Shown here one piece after another: positions 16,361 through 24,348 of a stretch of DNA of 64,000 bases. The notes beneath the pieces were generated by a model that did not search any database, was not told where the DNA came from, and was given only the letters and a program-made list of their open reading frames with translations. The stretch comes from JACMRP01 sp047302465 (lineage in GTDB: Bacteria > Bdellovibrionota > Bdellovibrionia > Bdellovibrionales > Bdellovibrionaceae): positions 3,224,001 through 3,288,000 of the forward strand of contig NZ_CP178621.1 of assembly GCF_047302465.1 (NCBI RefSeq). The letters are read 5' to 3'. Made by a program: the position numbers and the translations under genes. The number at the start of each line of letters is the position of its first letter. Positions within the stretch are counted from its first letter, which is position 1.

Positions 16361-16894
16361 CTAGTTGTGACGTTCGCCATCTCCGCAATAGACTTTGCCA
16401 TTAAGCTCTACGTAGCCATCTGGGCGTCTTTCGCGCGGATCGTAGTGCAACCAGTGAAGAAGAGCGCCTTGGTTTGTCCATACGAACTGTCCACCCATCG
16501 CAATAACGTCGCCCACTTTCAAAGGCACGTATTCACAGAGGTCCAAGTTGTAAACGGCTTGCATTTGCGTTCCATTTGATAGGCGAACAACCCATTTTTG
16601 ATGCTGCAGACCGTTTCTATCGTCTGGAAGAAGCTTCACAACAACCATTCCACGACCTTCTACGAAGTCTGCGCGGCGGCGCTTTTCAACAGCTTTTACG
16701 ATTTCTTTATCTTCGGCATTTGGATCAGAGATTCGAGATTCGTCTTGGCCACCGCGGTTTTGGCGGTTTTCATTTTTTTGCTCGTTACCTTTGTGACTGC
16801 GATTTCGACCATAGGGTACGAAATCCTCGGATTTAGCTTGAAAACAACTGACAGAAAGAACAACACCCAACATCAATGCTAATTTTTTAGTCAC
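16361..16894 (-). CDS. Exported DUF3465 protein
   Basis: A 177-residue protein with a signal sequence, a polar Asn/Gln/Arg-rich linker (about residues 30-65) and a C-terminal DUF3465 domain. The domain is recognised by HQKWVVRLSNG, YNLDLCEYVPLKVGD and the run GALLHWLHYDPRERRPDGY. The fold is OB-like by inference and the function is unknown. I chose GTG 16894 because GAGGGGG precedes it and it places the hydrophobic core at the N-terminus; the in-frame start at 16954 adds 20 unlikely residues. Confidence 0.75.
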   Translation of the reverse strand: MTKKLALMLGVVLSVSCFQAKSEDFVPYGRNRSHKGNEQKNENRQNRGGQDESRISDPNAEDKEIVKAVEKRRRADFVEGRGMVVVKLLPDDRNGLQHQKWVVRLSNGTQMQAVYNLDLCEYVPLKVGDVIAMGGQFVWTNQGALLHWLHYDPRERRPDGYVELNGKVYCGDGERHN

Positions 16895-17141
16895 TAAGCC
16901 CCCCTCAGAACCTATTAGTTTCCCGAATGTCCTAGAGCCAGGGACTTTTTTCAACCTCTAATCGGCACCTTAACCAAAAACACACTAAATGAATTGCAAT
17001 TAACATGGTGCTTCTGGTCACTGTAAAATTTGCAACTCCAGGAAAGACACCATAATCTTTGGAAATTAAAGTGATTTTTTAACGGAATTTTAACGAAGCC
17101 ATGGGGGCTTCTAGCAAATTTCCAAGTTCAAGGAGAACACT

Positions 17142-17426
17142 ATGAAAATGATCCTTTCTGCGATCGTTACTTTGGCTGCTACTGCAGCTTTCGCTACTGG
17201 CACTGCAACTACTGGTACAACTAACACTACCGGTACAACAACTACTACTACTGGCACAACTGGTACTGGTACAACAACTACAACTGGCACTACTACAACT
17301 ACTAAAGAAGCGAAAGCTACTAAAGGTATGACTAAAGAAGAAGCTGAAAAAGCTTGTGCTAAAGAAGCAACTGCAACTGCTAAAGAAGCTTGCGTTAAAA
17401 AGCACACTACTGGCACAAAAATGTAA
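17142..17426 (+). CDS. Exported Thr/Gly-rich low-complexity protein
   Basis: A 94-residue protein. A signal peptide (about residues 1-18, ending AFA) is followed by about 35 residues of T-G-T-T-T repeats. A charged Lys/Ala/Glu tail with two Cys (EKACAKE and KEACVKK) could form a disulfide-stapled helix. AAGGAG precedes the ATG, codon choice is very uniform, and a strong terminator follows, all compatible with high expression. Reverse-strand open frames across it are by-products of the ACT/ACA repeats. Function unknown. Confidence 0.75.
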   Translation: MKMILSAIVTLAATAAFATGTATTGTTNTTGTTTTTTGTTGTGTTTTTGTTTTTKEAKATKGMTKEEAEKACAKEATATAKEACVKKHTTGTKM

Positions 17427-17455
17427 TTGAATCGCTTCACAGCGAATCAATCCCG

Positions 17456-17484
17456 AAGCCTCTCTTTACGAGAGGCTTTTTTAT
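17456..17484 (+). terminator. Terminator after the Thr-rich gene
   Basis: A 9-bp stem AAGCCTCTC/GAGAGGCTT with a 5-nt loop is followed by TTTT and a T-rich tail. It lies 30 nt after the stop codon. Confidence 0.85.
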
Positions 17485-17629
17485 TTTTTCTCTGATCGAA
17501 TTCTCCCCTGGCAAATCTCTCGAAACTGAACCCCAGAGTCGATTCTGAGCCGATCCATCGAGTCAATCGTATATTCCGATTGATTGACGAACCTGTGACC
17601 GATTATTCCAATATGTGCGAGGGGTTTTC

Positions 17630-19888
17630 ATGAAATTTCTATTAGTTCTAGCAGTGGCTTTTGGCCTGACGACAGGTCAAGCACAAGCCGGTATTTTTGG
17701 TGGCGATAAGTGGACACAAGAAGATGCAGAGATGGTTTCTAAACTGTTAGATTCCTTCGGTCCTGGCTGCACCCTTACAGGCGGCATCGCATCTGACGCC
17801 TTGATTGTCGTAAAGTCCTTGGGTGACTTGATGAAAGCCGCAGCACTAGCTCCGGAATGCCAATCTTTGGCGGGAGCGGTGGCCTCTCTACAATCAGCCC
17901 ACCTTCAAGCTTCTAGCATCTGGCCTTCGTCCAACGAAAACACCTATAGCGATGCAGAACGCGAGTACCTACGTTACAAAAAACAAAAAGATGAGATTCT
18001 TTTGCTGCTTGCAACTGAAACAGATGCGACAGCTCGTCAGGATCTAAAAACTCAACTCCAAGAAATCCAAATTTATCTTTCAGGCGCAGAAGGTCAGCGT
18101 GTCGCTGCAATGGAAAGTGATCGTCGCATTCGCAAGAATGAAGCTTTAAGAATTCTGGTCTCTTCGACGAACGTGGCGATGGATCAAGCAATTGCTAATC
18201 AATCTTGCTGGGCCGCAAAGCCCGATCTTTTGCAACAGCTTGTGGGCCTTGGCAGCACTGTCAGCTATAGCGCTGCGGTCGTAGCACCCGCTTCTGGTGT
18301 AGCCTTAGCCATGGGTGCCGGCTTGCAAATCGTCGGCGGCGTGATGGATTACTTCAAGCGCCTTAGCACCGCTAAAAAAATCAGCCGTTTTGTAGCACCA
18401 CTAAGCCCCGTGGCTTTGACGTGTGCGCTTGAAAAAATGAATCAGATTTACTGTGCGGCTCGCGATAGCCAGTCTTCGATTGATGTTGTGGCAAAAGCGG
18501 GATCTTCTTTGGCTCAAGACCCTGTATGGCAAGGCATCACTTTAAACCGTCGTAGCTTGCCGATCGTGATTAACTGGTTGGAACGCCTGCGCACGGGCTC
18601 TGGCAGTGTTTCTTCTCCGGAAGATGCATTTAAGATCGAAGAGCTCGAGTACAAAAAACAAGCCTTGCAACAATCTCCGCGCAGATTCCAGGGCTATCTT
18701 GCGAAATACAAACCTATGTTTTTGCAAGCGACATCTCAGGATACAAAATTCGGATTTTTACAAAAATTTATCGCCAACATGTCGGACTCTTTTTGTACGA
18801 CGATGCCAGGTATGACGAGTTCAAATCCGCTTTGCTCAATCCATCCTGCGAGCTACGTTCCTTTTTATCTTTTGGGTATTGATAGCACTCAATACAATCA
18901 ATTGGTCAGTAAGTATTCGGGTATGACGTTCTCGCAAGTCACTTTACAACTTTTGGCTGCGGAAAATATTCCTGTGACTATCGATATTGATTTGGTCGAG
19001 CCACGTTTTGTAATTTGGCACGATCTTGCGAAGCAAAGATTTGATATCGAGTCTGCGAACCTGCTCGGTGAAGACTTGCGTCTGGTGTTTGAAGAGGCTC
19101 AGCCTAAGGGCGACAGCGATAAACTCCGTTTGTCACCAAAGACAGCTCTTCAGCAGATCTTGAATTTCTTAAGAACTCCAGCTCTAGCTCCCGCTGTACC
19201 TGATTTTACTGCAGACGTGATCGTGCAACTGCAATCGATTATGGATCATATCGAGTCCGTGGCCCAAGGAACGAAAACTCCTGAAGATGCGCGCGATCTT
19301 ATTATGGTGGATGCGAAGCTGACGTCTGGGACTGGGTACGTACAAAACCGTGTTCAATTCAGTTTGCGTCAACACTTAGAGGCTTTGATTTTAAAACAAG
19401 GCGATCTTCCGTTGCAGGCCCTCGCTGCGACAGATTATTTGCAAGAACTTTACTCTTTCTATTCTGCAGACTCGCTCGAGATTTTACGCCGCAAATCTTT
19501 GAGTGCTCAGTCCACGATCCAAAGATCCATCGATCCATTTGTCGAGTTCTTTGAAACTCCGCTGAAAGAAGCACTGACGTCTTTAGACAATCAAGTGCGC
19601 AGAAACGGCGAAGGGCCTGGCGGGCCAAACTATGAAATGAAACTGACTTTGTGTTTCTATATGCTGGGCACAAGCCGTTGGCCTTCGGATGTAGATTTAA
19701 GTATCTGTGATGGTATGTACGGCAAACCAATCTTTGCCGAAGGCAAAACCACGCCGAAGTTTAGTAAGCGCCTGTATGATCTACCTTATCAAGACAGAGC
19801 TTGTATCTTGAGAGACTACGTTCGCCGCAATCAAGTTTTGCAGCGCAAGTGGGGCTTCAAACAAAAACCGCAAAAGCCACTGCAATAG
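17630..19888 (+). CDS. Large exported protein, unknown family
   Basis: A 752-residue protein with a signal peptide (about 1-21, ending AQA). The mature N-terminus contains paired Cys (GPGCTLTGG, APECQSL). One long coiled-coil-like charged stretch (about residues 105-175) precedes an Ala/Gly-rich hydrophobic segment (about 205-245) that could insert into a membrane. The remainder is helical, with further Cys. ATG 17630 follows GAGGGG. Both its length and the adjacent terminators suggest a single-gene transcript. Its size and scattered Cys suggest a periplasmic or surface protein; I recognise no domain. Confidence 0.7.
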   Translation: MKFLLVLAVAFGLTTGQAQAGIFGGDKWTQEDAEMVSKLLDSFGPGCTLTGGIASDALIVVKSLGDLMKAAALAPECQSLAGAVASLQSAHLQASSIWPSSNENTYSDAEREYLRYKKQKDEILLLLATETDATARQDLKTQLQEIQIYLSGAEGQRVAAMESDRRIRKNEALRILVSSTNVAMDQAIANQSCWAAKPDLLQQLVGLGSTVSYSAAVVAPASGVALAMGAGLQIVGGVMDYFKRLSTAKKISRFVAPLSPVALTCALEKMNQIYCAARDSQSSIDVVAKAGSSLAQDPVWQGITLNRRSLPIVINWLERLRTGSGSVSSPEDAFKIEELEYKKQALQQSPRRFQGYLAKYKPMFLQATSQDTKFGFLQKFIANMSDSFCTTMPGMTSSNPLCSIHPASYVPFYLLGIDSTQYNQLVSKYSGMTFSQVTLQLLAAENIPVTIDIDLVEPRFVIWHDLAKQRFDIESANLLGEDLRLVFEEAQPKGDSDKLRLSPKTALQQILNFLRTPALAPAVPDFTADVIVQLQSIMDHIESVAQGTKTPEDARDLIMVDAKLTSGTGYVQNRVQFSLRQHLEALILKQGDLPLQALAATDYLQELYSFYSADSLEILRRKSLSAQSTIQRSIDPFVEFFETPLKEALTSLDNQVRRNGEGPGGPNYEMKLTLCFYMLGTSRWPSDVDLSICDGMYGKPIFAEGKTTPKFSKRLYDLPYQDRACILRDYVRRNQVLQRKWGFKQKPQKPLQ

Positions 19889-19893
19889 TGGCT
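19865..19893 (+). terminator. Terminator overlapping the stop of the 752-residue protein gene
   Basis: AAAGCCACTG...TAGTGGCTTT forms a 9-bp stem and the loop and right arm include the TAG stop codon at 19886-19888. The T-run after it is short. Confidence 0.55.
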
Positions 19894-19998
19894 TTCTGTT
19901 AACGCGCACAGAGCTTCTCTGTGCCGTTTTCGTAATTTGACTCATGCGTAGGCCCTTGGTGGAGTGTTGGCATAAACAATCACCACAAAGGACAACGC

Positions 19999-20586
19999 AT
20001 GCTTAAAAGAACAATCGTCACCCTTTCAACTTTATTCTCTTTTACCGCTCTGGCTGCAGATCCAGCCACAATTCCAAACCAAGTAAGCTCGGACAAACCA
20101 CGCGGAGTCGAATCCGTTAACGCCATCGAGGCTCAAGCCAAAGTGGTGTCGATCGACAAAAAGAAGCGCACTTTAAAACTGAAGTCCGAAGATGGCAGCG
20201 AACACACTGTTACTGCCGGCGAAGAAGTTCAGAACTTCGACAAAATCAAAAAGGGCGACACAATTCGTGTGAGCTATCTGGAGTCCCTTGTTTGGGAACT
20301 TAAAAAAGGCAGTAAAGAGCCTATCACGGTCACAACAAGCTCGGACTTCTCGCGCGCAGCCCCCGGCCAAAAACCTGGAGCCGTCGCCACCGAAAAAGTC
20401 GTGGCCCGTGGAGTGGTCACCAAAGTCGATACTGCAAAACAATCCATCACAGTAAAAGGGCCCGAGAACACACTCACCCTGCCAATTCGCCGTGCTGATA
20501 TTTTTAAAGATATTAAAGTCGGAGATCAAATCGAAGCCACATATTCAGAAGCGATGGCGATCTCTGTCGAGTCTGTGAAAAAGTAA
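19999..20586 (+). CDS. Exported two-repeat protein, unknown family
   Basis: A 195-residue protein with a signal peptide (ending ALA, about residue 19). The mature chain contains two related halves: AKVVSIDKKKRTLKLKSEDG...IKKGDTIRVSYLE, and GVVTKVDTAKQSITVKGPEN...IKVGDQIEATYSE. Each resembles a small OB-like beta barrel of about 60 residues. The internal duplication is visible directly; the OB-like fold is inference. AAAGGA precedes the ATG and a shared terminator lies 25 nt after the stop. Confidence 0.7.
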   Translation: MLKRTIVTLSTLFSFTALAADPATIPNQVSSDKPRGVESVNAIEAQAKVVSIDKKKRTLKLKSEDGSEHTVTAGEEVQNFDKIKKGDTIRVSYLESLVWELKKGSKEPITVTTSSDFSRAAPGQKPGAVATEKVVARGVVTKVDTAKQSITVKGPENTLTLPIRRADIFKDIKVGDQIEATYSEAMAISVESVKK

Positions 20587-20610
20587 TCCGTAAGCAAATA
20601 CCAAGGTAAA

Positions 20611-20640
20611 AAAAATCCCGCTCTTGCAGCGGGATTTTTT
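20611..20640. terminator. Bidirectional terminator between the two-repeat gene and greB
   Basis: AATCCCGCT/AGCGGGATT forms a 9-bp stem with a 5-nt loop and is flanked by an A-run on the left and a T-run on the right. It can therefore end transcripts from both strands. It touches the greB stop codon. Confidence 0.85.
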
Positions 20641-21115
20641 ATTTGTATTCAATCTTTTCAATAGTGACGTATTCATCACCGGCGGGTTTTTTAATCACGA
20701 CTTCGTCCCCGGTTTTTTTGCCTAACAGAGCTTTCGCAATCGGCGACTTCCAGGAAACTTTGCGAAGTTTGGCGTCGAACTCATCTTCACCAACGATTTG
20801 GTATGTGTGTTCTTCTTCATCTTCGTTCAGGATTGTGATTGTAGCACCAAACAAGACAGTGCTGGATTTAATGGTTTTTGGATCCACCATCTCTGCCGCT
20901 TCGATGCGTTTGATAAGGAAGCGAACTCGTTTGTCGATTTCACGAAGACGTTTTTTTCCGTATTGATAATCTGCATTTTCTGAACGATCGCCGTTACCCG
21001 CGGCCCAAGTCACCACTTCGACAACTTTGGGACGCTCGACGTGCATTAATTCATGGTACTCCGACTTGAGTTTTTCCAACCCAGCCGGAGTAATGTAGTT
21101 TTTTGCGTCGTCCAT
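20639..21115 (-). CDS. greB: Transcription elongation factor GreB
   Basis: A 158-residue GreA/GreB-family factor that enters the secondary channel of RNA polymerase and stimulates cleavage of backtracked RNA. The coiled-coil tip has the acidic NGDRSENADYQYGKKRL motif, followed by REIDKRVRFLIKRIEAA, which is closer to GreB than GreA. The C-terminal FKBP-like domain includes VSWKSPIAKALLGKKTGDEV. The gene lies 10 nt downstream of the nitronate monooxygenase-like gene and is probably co-transcribed with it. Confidence 0.93.
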   Translation of the reverse strand: MDDAKNYITPAGLEKLKSEYHELMHVERPKVVEVVTWAAGNGDRSENADYQYGKKRLREIDKRVRFLIKRIEAAEMVDPKTIKSSTVLFGATITILNEDEEEHTYQIVGEDEFDAKLRKVSWKSPIAKALLGKKTGDEVVIKKPAGDEYVTIEKIEYK

Positions 21116-21125
21116 GAAAGACCTA

Positions 21126-22295
21126 TTAGCCTAGTTGAGACACTCTCTGGTGAGCACGAACATCTTCAACTGGAAGATTCATCATTTCAGCAGATACCTG
21201 CTTACCTTGAAGTTCAGCCATCAACTCGTGAACACTCATGATGCGATCAATGCGATGAGCATTAGCACCAACAGTGTACAAGTTCTTCTCGTTTTGATTG
21301 TTCAAATCAATCGAAGCTAAAAGACCATTACAGATACAGAAAGTCTTTTCGTTTTCGTGTTTAGATGGGCAATGACCTTTGTTCAACAAGTAACCCTTGT
21401 CGCACTTCGGAGCACGCTCACGAGCCACAGCTTGTTGATAGAAAGGAGATTGTTTAATAACGTGGAAAAGCATTCCGCACGGAGAACCTGGCTTGCTTGC
21501 AAGCTCGATATCTTCCTCTTTACACTCTACCAACATTTTTTTGTATTCTGCATTCGCACCAGATTCGTAAGTTGCAAGGAAACGAGTTCCCATTTGCACG
21601 CCTGCGCAACCCATCTCGAGATATTTTTTAATATCGTCGTGAGTATAAACACCGCCAGCTGCAACGACAGGAATATTGCCCCAGTCTTTAACAACTTCGA
21701 AAACTTCTTTAAGCAAATTATCTAAGTGATTTTCTGGAGCAAGTGCTTCTGCAACTTCTCTCCATGCAATGTGACCACCGGCTCTTGGGCCTTCAACCAC
21801 AACTGCGTCTGGCAAACGGCCAGTACGTTTCCAACGTTTAAAGATCACTTCCATCGCACGACCAGAAGAAACGATTGGAATCAAAGCAACATCGTTGTTT
21901 CTTTCGTGACGAAGAGCGATTTCAGGAAGAGCCATAGGAAGACCGGCACCGCTGATGATAGCGTCAACGCCGCCATCCATAGAGCCAAGAACAGAGTCTT
22001 CATACTGATTGATAACGGCAACCATGATGTTCATACCAACTGCGCCGCCTTTACCCAAAGTCTTCGCATCGCGAACATCTTGAGCCGCCGCTTCACGGGC
22101 TTTCATCAACTTTTTACCTTGGCGAGCCGCAACGATACGATCCAGACCTGCACTAGACAAAACTCCAAGTCCGCCTTCACGTGCTACAGCCCCGGCTAAA
22201 GTATAGCTCGATAAACCAATACCCATTCCCCCTTGAATGATGGGAACTTGAACTTCCGTATTTCTTAGCTTCATTGATGGCATTTGCGTCATCAT
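21126..22295 (-). CDS. Nitronate monooxygenase / FabK-like flavoenzyme
   Basis: A 389-residue FMN-dependent TIM-barrel protein. It begins with PIIQGGMGIGLSSYTLAGAV, and has VVEGPRAGGHI, VVAAGGVYTHDDI and GVQMGTRFLAT, the family's phosphate- and FMN-binding segments. The enzyme class oxidises nitronates or, in the FabK branch, reduces enoyl-ACP; I cannot separate these from sequence alone. An insertion near residue 300 carries a four-Cys pattern (PKCDKGYLLNKGHC, FCICNG) that may bind a metal. It starts at one of two adjacent ATGs behind AGAGG and is followed by greB. Confidence 0.88.
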   Translation of the reverse strand: MMTQMPSMKLRNTEVQVPIIQGGMGIGLSSYTLAGAVAREGGLGVLSSAGLDRIVAARQGKKLMKAREAAAQDVRDAKTLGKGGAVGMNIMVAVINQYEDSVLGSMDGGVDAIISGAGLPMALPEIALRHERNNDVALIPIVSSGRAMEVIFKRWKRTGRLPDAVVVEGPRAGGHIAWREVAEALAPENHLDNLLKEVFEVVKDWGNIPVVAAGGVYTHDDIKKYLEMGCAGVQMGTRFLATYESGANAEYKKMLVECKEEDIELASKPGSPCGMLFHVIKQSPFYQQAVARERAPKCDKGYLLNKGHCPSKHENEKTFCICNGLLASIDLNNQNEKNLYTVGANAHRIDRIMSVHELMAELQGKQVSAEMMNLPVEDVRAHQRVSQLG

Positions 22296-22385
22296 TACCT
22301 CTTTAATTTGAATAGGCGAACAATCGCTTGAAACAATAACTTAAGTTTCACAAGTTAGTATAGGGAAAATCCGGCCTTTGTCATA

Positions 22386-22426
22386 TCGTGTTTTGCCCCC
22401 GATATCCGGGACGAAATCGAACACGA
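22386..22426. repeat. Inverted repeat between divergent genes
   Basis: TCGTGTT (22386-22392) and AACACGA (22420-22426) are exact complements and enclose a smaller CCC/GGG hairpin. The site lies in the 212-bp gap between the divergent starts at 22295 and 22508. It could be an operator or a leader structure. Confidence 0.35.
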
Positions 22427-22507
22427 GCACTTTCGTTATGGCCTTTGGTCTAAGTACCCTTAACTATTGAAGAATTCTAGCCGAAACGGTATCTAGGGAG
22501 GTCTCTG

Positions 22508-22699
22508 ATGAGATCGCAATGGAAACGTTTATTATGGGCAGCACTGCTTTCTTGCACAGGTTTCGGTGCAACATTTACCTGGTATTACCTGACAAAAAGC
22601 AAATCTCTGACCAATGACGAAAAGCCTCTCGCATTCGTAGGAAAAGTGACCGATGAAATCCATCGCCGTCCCGCGACGCGCTTGTTAGGCAAGAAGTGA
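22508..22699 (+). pseudogene. FecR-domain protein, N-terminal part (frame broken)
   Basis: A 63-codon reading frame encoding a membrane helix (about residues 8-26) and the first strand of a FecR domain (FVGKVTDEIHRRPATRLLGKK). It stops exactly where the FecR domain should continue. The next frame, in the -1 register, carries straight on with STGEPLFNGEAIRTS. One extra base near 22696 would join them into a normal single-pass FecR protein. GGGAGG precedes ATG 22508. It may be a real frameshift, an assembly error, or two coupled genes (GTGA overlap). Confidence 0.65.
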
Positions 22700-24348
22700 G
22701 CACTGGTGAACCACTGTTCAACGGCGAAGCCATTCGTACCTCTGAAAAAGGGGAAGTGCGCATTCAGTTTGCGGACTCAAATCGTTACTTGGATTTGGAA
22801 CCTGAATCTCTGATCGTGATCCAACAATCAAAAGGCGAAATCGCCCTCGACTTGATGGAAGGTAGTCTCTTCGTTGCAGCCGCAAAAGAAGGCGAAGGCT
22901 CTGGCACGACATCACTCGTCTTGAACTCTGCTTCTGGTAAAGTTGACTTGAGTAAAGCATCCGCGAGTCTTTCTAAATCTGGCGGCAACCAAGTTGACGT
23001 CCAAGTCTTAGAAGGTTCTGCTTCCATCAAAGACAAGAATGGTAAAGACAAAGTTATTTCTACTGGCAATGCTGGTGCTTTGGGCTCGAATGGTTTGCAA
23101 TTCAACAAGGCCGACCTGCAAATTCTTTCTCCGGCTCCAGGTAAAGTCGCTTATGTCGATGCCGATCTAAAAGACAATCTGACATTTAAATGGAAAGGCT
23201 TCCCAGCTGGACTTAAGGTCTCTCTTCATACGGGCACTAGCCGTAAAGACATGAAAGAGTGGAAGGAAGTAACTCCGCAAGGCGAAGACTCTCTAAAAAC
23301 ATCTCTGCCAATCGGTAAGCCTTATTGGAAACTCGTTGCCACAGATCCTAAAACTCAAAAGGTCATGGCCGAGAGTTCTATCTATCGTACTGATATCCAA
23401 GCTCGTTACGCGCCGACAGTGGTGTTCCCATTGGCGGATGCGAAGATTCCTGTGAACAAAGCTCCTTTTGATATGGCCTTTAAATGGCAAAAAGGTGATG
23501 AAACTTCACGCGTGGTTTTGGAAGTCGCGAAAGATCCTATGCTGAAACAAAAGGTGGCGACTCAGAACTTCACAACAGAAGAAGCTTACACCCTGCCCGC
23601 TTTGCAAGAGGGCGAATACTACTGGCGTATGAGTTCTTATTTCGAGGGCTCCGACAAACCGGTACTTGGAAAAATTCAAAAGTTCACTGTGACTAAGCTT
23701 GAAGAGAAGATTGTTCCGAAAGTACCTGTCGCAATTTCATGGACTGTGCCAGAGGATAAAATTCAGTTCTATTTGCAAACTCCGAAGCTGGGGCTTTCTT
23801 GGAACTCGGATCGCAATCAAGAAGTTTCTTACTGGAGACTTAAATACTTTGAAGAAGGTGATGATCCTTCCAAAGTGCAAACTCTCGAGTTGAAAGATAC
23901 CAAAGCAGAGCCTCAGGTTGAAAAGCCTGGTCGCTATATCGCGTCTCTGGAAGCAGTAGATAAAGAAGGAAATATTATCGGAACTTCTCAGCATCGCAAG
24001 ATTGCAGTAGCTCCGTTGCCACTCTTGGCCGCTCCGAAACTTTTGCCACTTGAAGGCAACCTGACTGCGCAAGCTGATGGTCGCACGGAACTTCAGTGGG
24101 AAAAAACAGAAGGTGCTAAGGAGTACATCCTTACAATTAGCAACAAAGAAGGCAAAGAGCTTAAAACTCTGAAATATACGACGAATACAACGAACTTGAA
24201 GAATCTGATGCCGGGTGAATACCAACTTAAACTGACTGTCGTCGACCAACACGGCAGAAGCAGTGAAGAAGCTATGCCTCGCAAACTGATTGTTCCAGAT
24301 AAGAGCAACTTGAAAGCTCCAACGTTAAAGAAGATCAAGGTTAATTGA
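22696..24348 (+). CDS. FecR-domain protein, main part with FN3-like repeats
   Basis: A 550-residue frame beginning at a GTG that overlaps the upstream stop (GTGA). It contains the rest of the FecR domain (about residues 1-120: LFNGEAIRTSEKGEVRIQF, LMEGSLFVAA, VQVLEGSASIKD). Three or four FN3/Ig-like beta-sandwich units follow, each with a W-K/W-x-x and a G-x-Y-x-W/A-S/L pattern. Without the 63-residue piece it has no export signal, so the two frames must act together if the protein works. It sits in an operon with the outer-membrane protein (1-nt overlap) and the adenylate cyclase. Confidence 0.75.
   Translation: MSTGEPLFNGEAIRTSEKGEVRIQFADSNRYLDLEPESLIVIQQSKGEIALDLMEGSLFVAAAKEGEGSGTTSLVLNSASGKVDLSKASASLSKSGGNQVDVQVLEGSASIKDKNGKDKVISTGNAGALGSNGLQFNKADLQILSPAPGKVAYVDADLKDNLTFKWKGFPAGLKVSLHTGTSRKDMKEWKEVTPQGEDSLKTSLPIGKPYWKLVATDPKTQKVMAESSIYRTDIQARYAPTVVFPLADAKIPVNKAPFDMAFKWQKGDETSRVVLEVAKDPMLKQKVATQNFTTEEAYTLPALQEGEYYWRMSSYFEGSDKPVLGKIQKFTVTKLEEKIVPKVPVAISWTVPEDKIQFYLQTPKLGLSWNSDRNQEVSYWRLKYFEEGDDPSKVQTLELKDTKAEPQVEKPGRYIASLEAVDKEGNIIGTSQHRKIAVAPLPLLAAPKLLPLEGNLTAQADGRTELQWEKTEGAKEYILTISNKEGKELKTLKYTTNTTNLKNLMPGEYQLKLTVVDQHGRSSEEAMPRKLIVPDKSNLKAPTLKKIKVN

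Noticed and set aside
17079..17450. Two reverse-strand open frames rich in Ser/Cys and Val/Ala across the Thr-rich gene
   Set aside because: They are produced by the ACT/ACA repeats read backwards; the forward frame has a signal peptide, SD and terminator.
22680..22700. Programmed -1 frameshift in the FecR gene
   Set aside because: No X-XXY-YYZ slippery site or downstream structure is visible, so a plain indel or coupled genes are better explanations.
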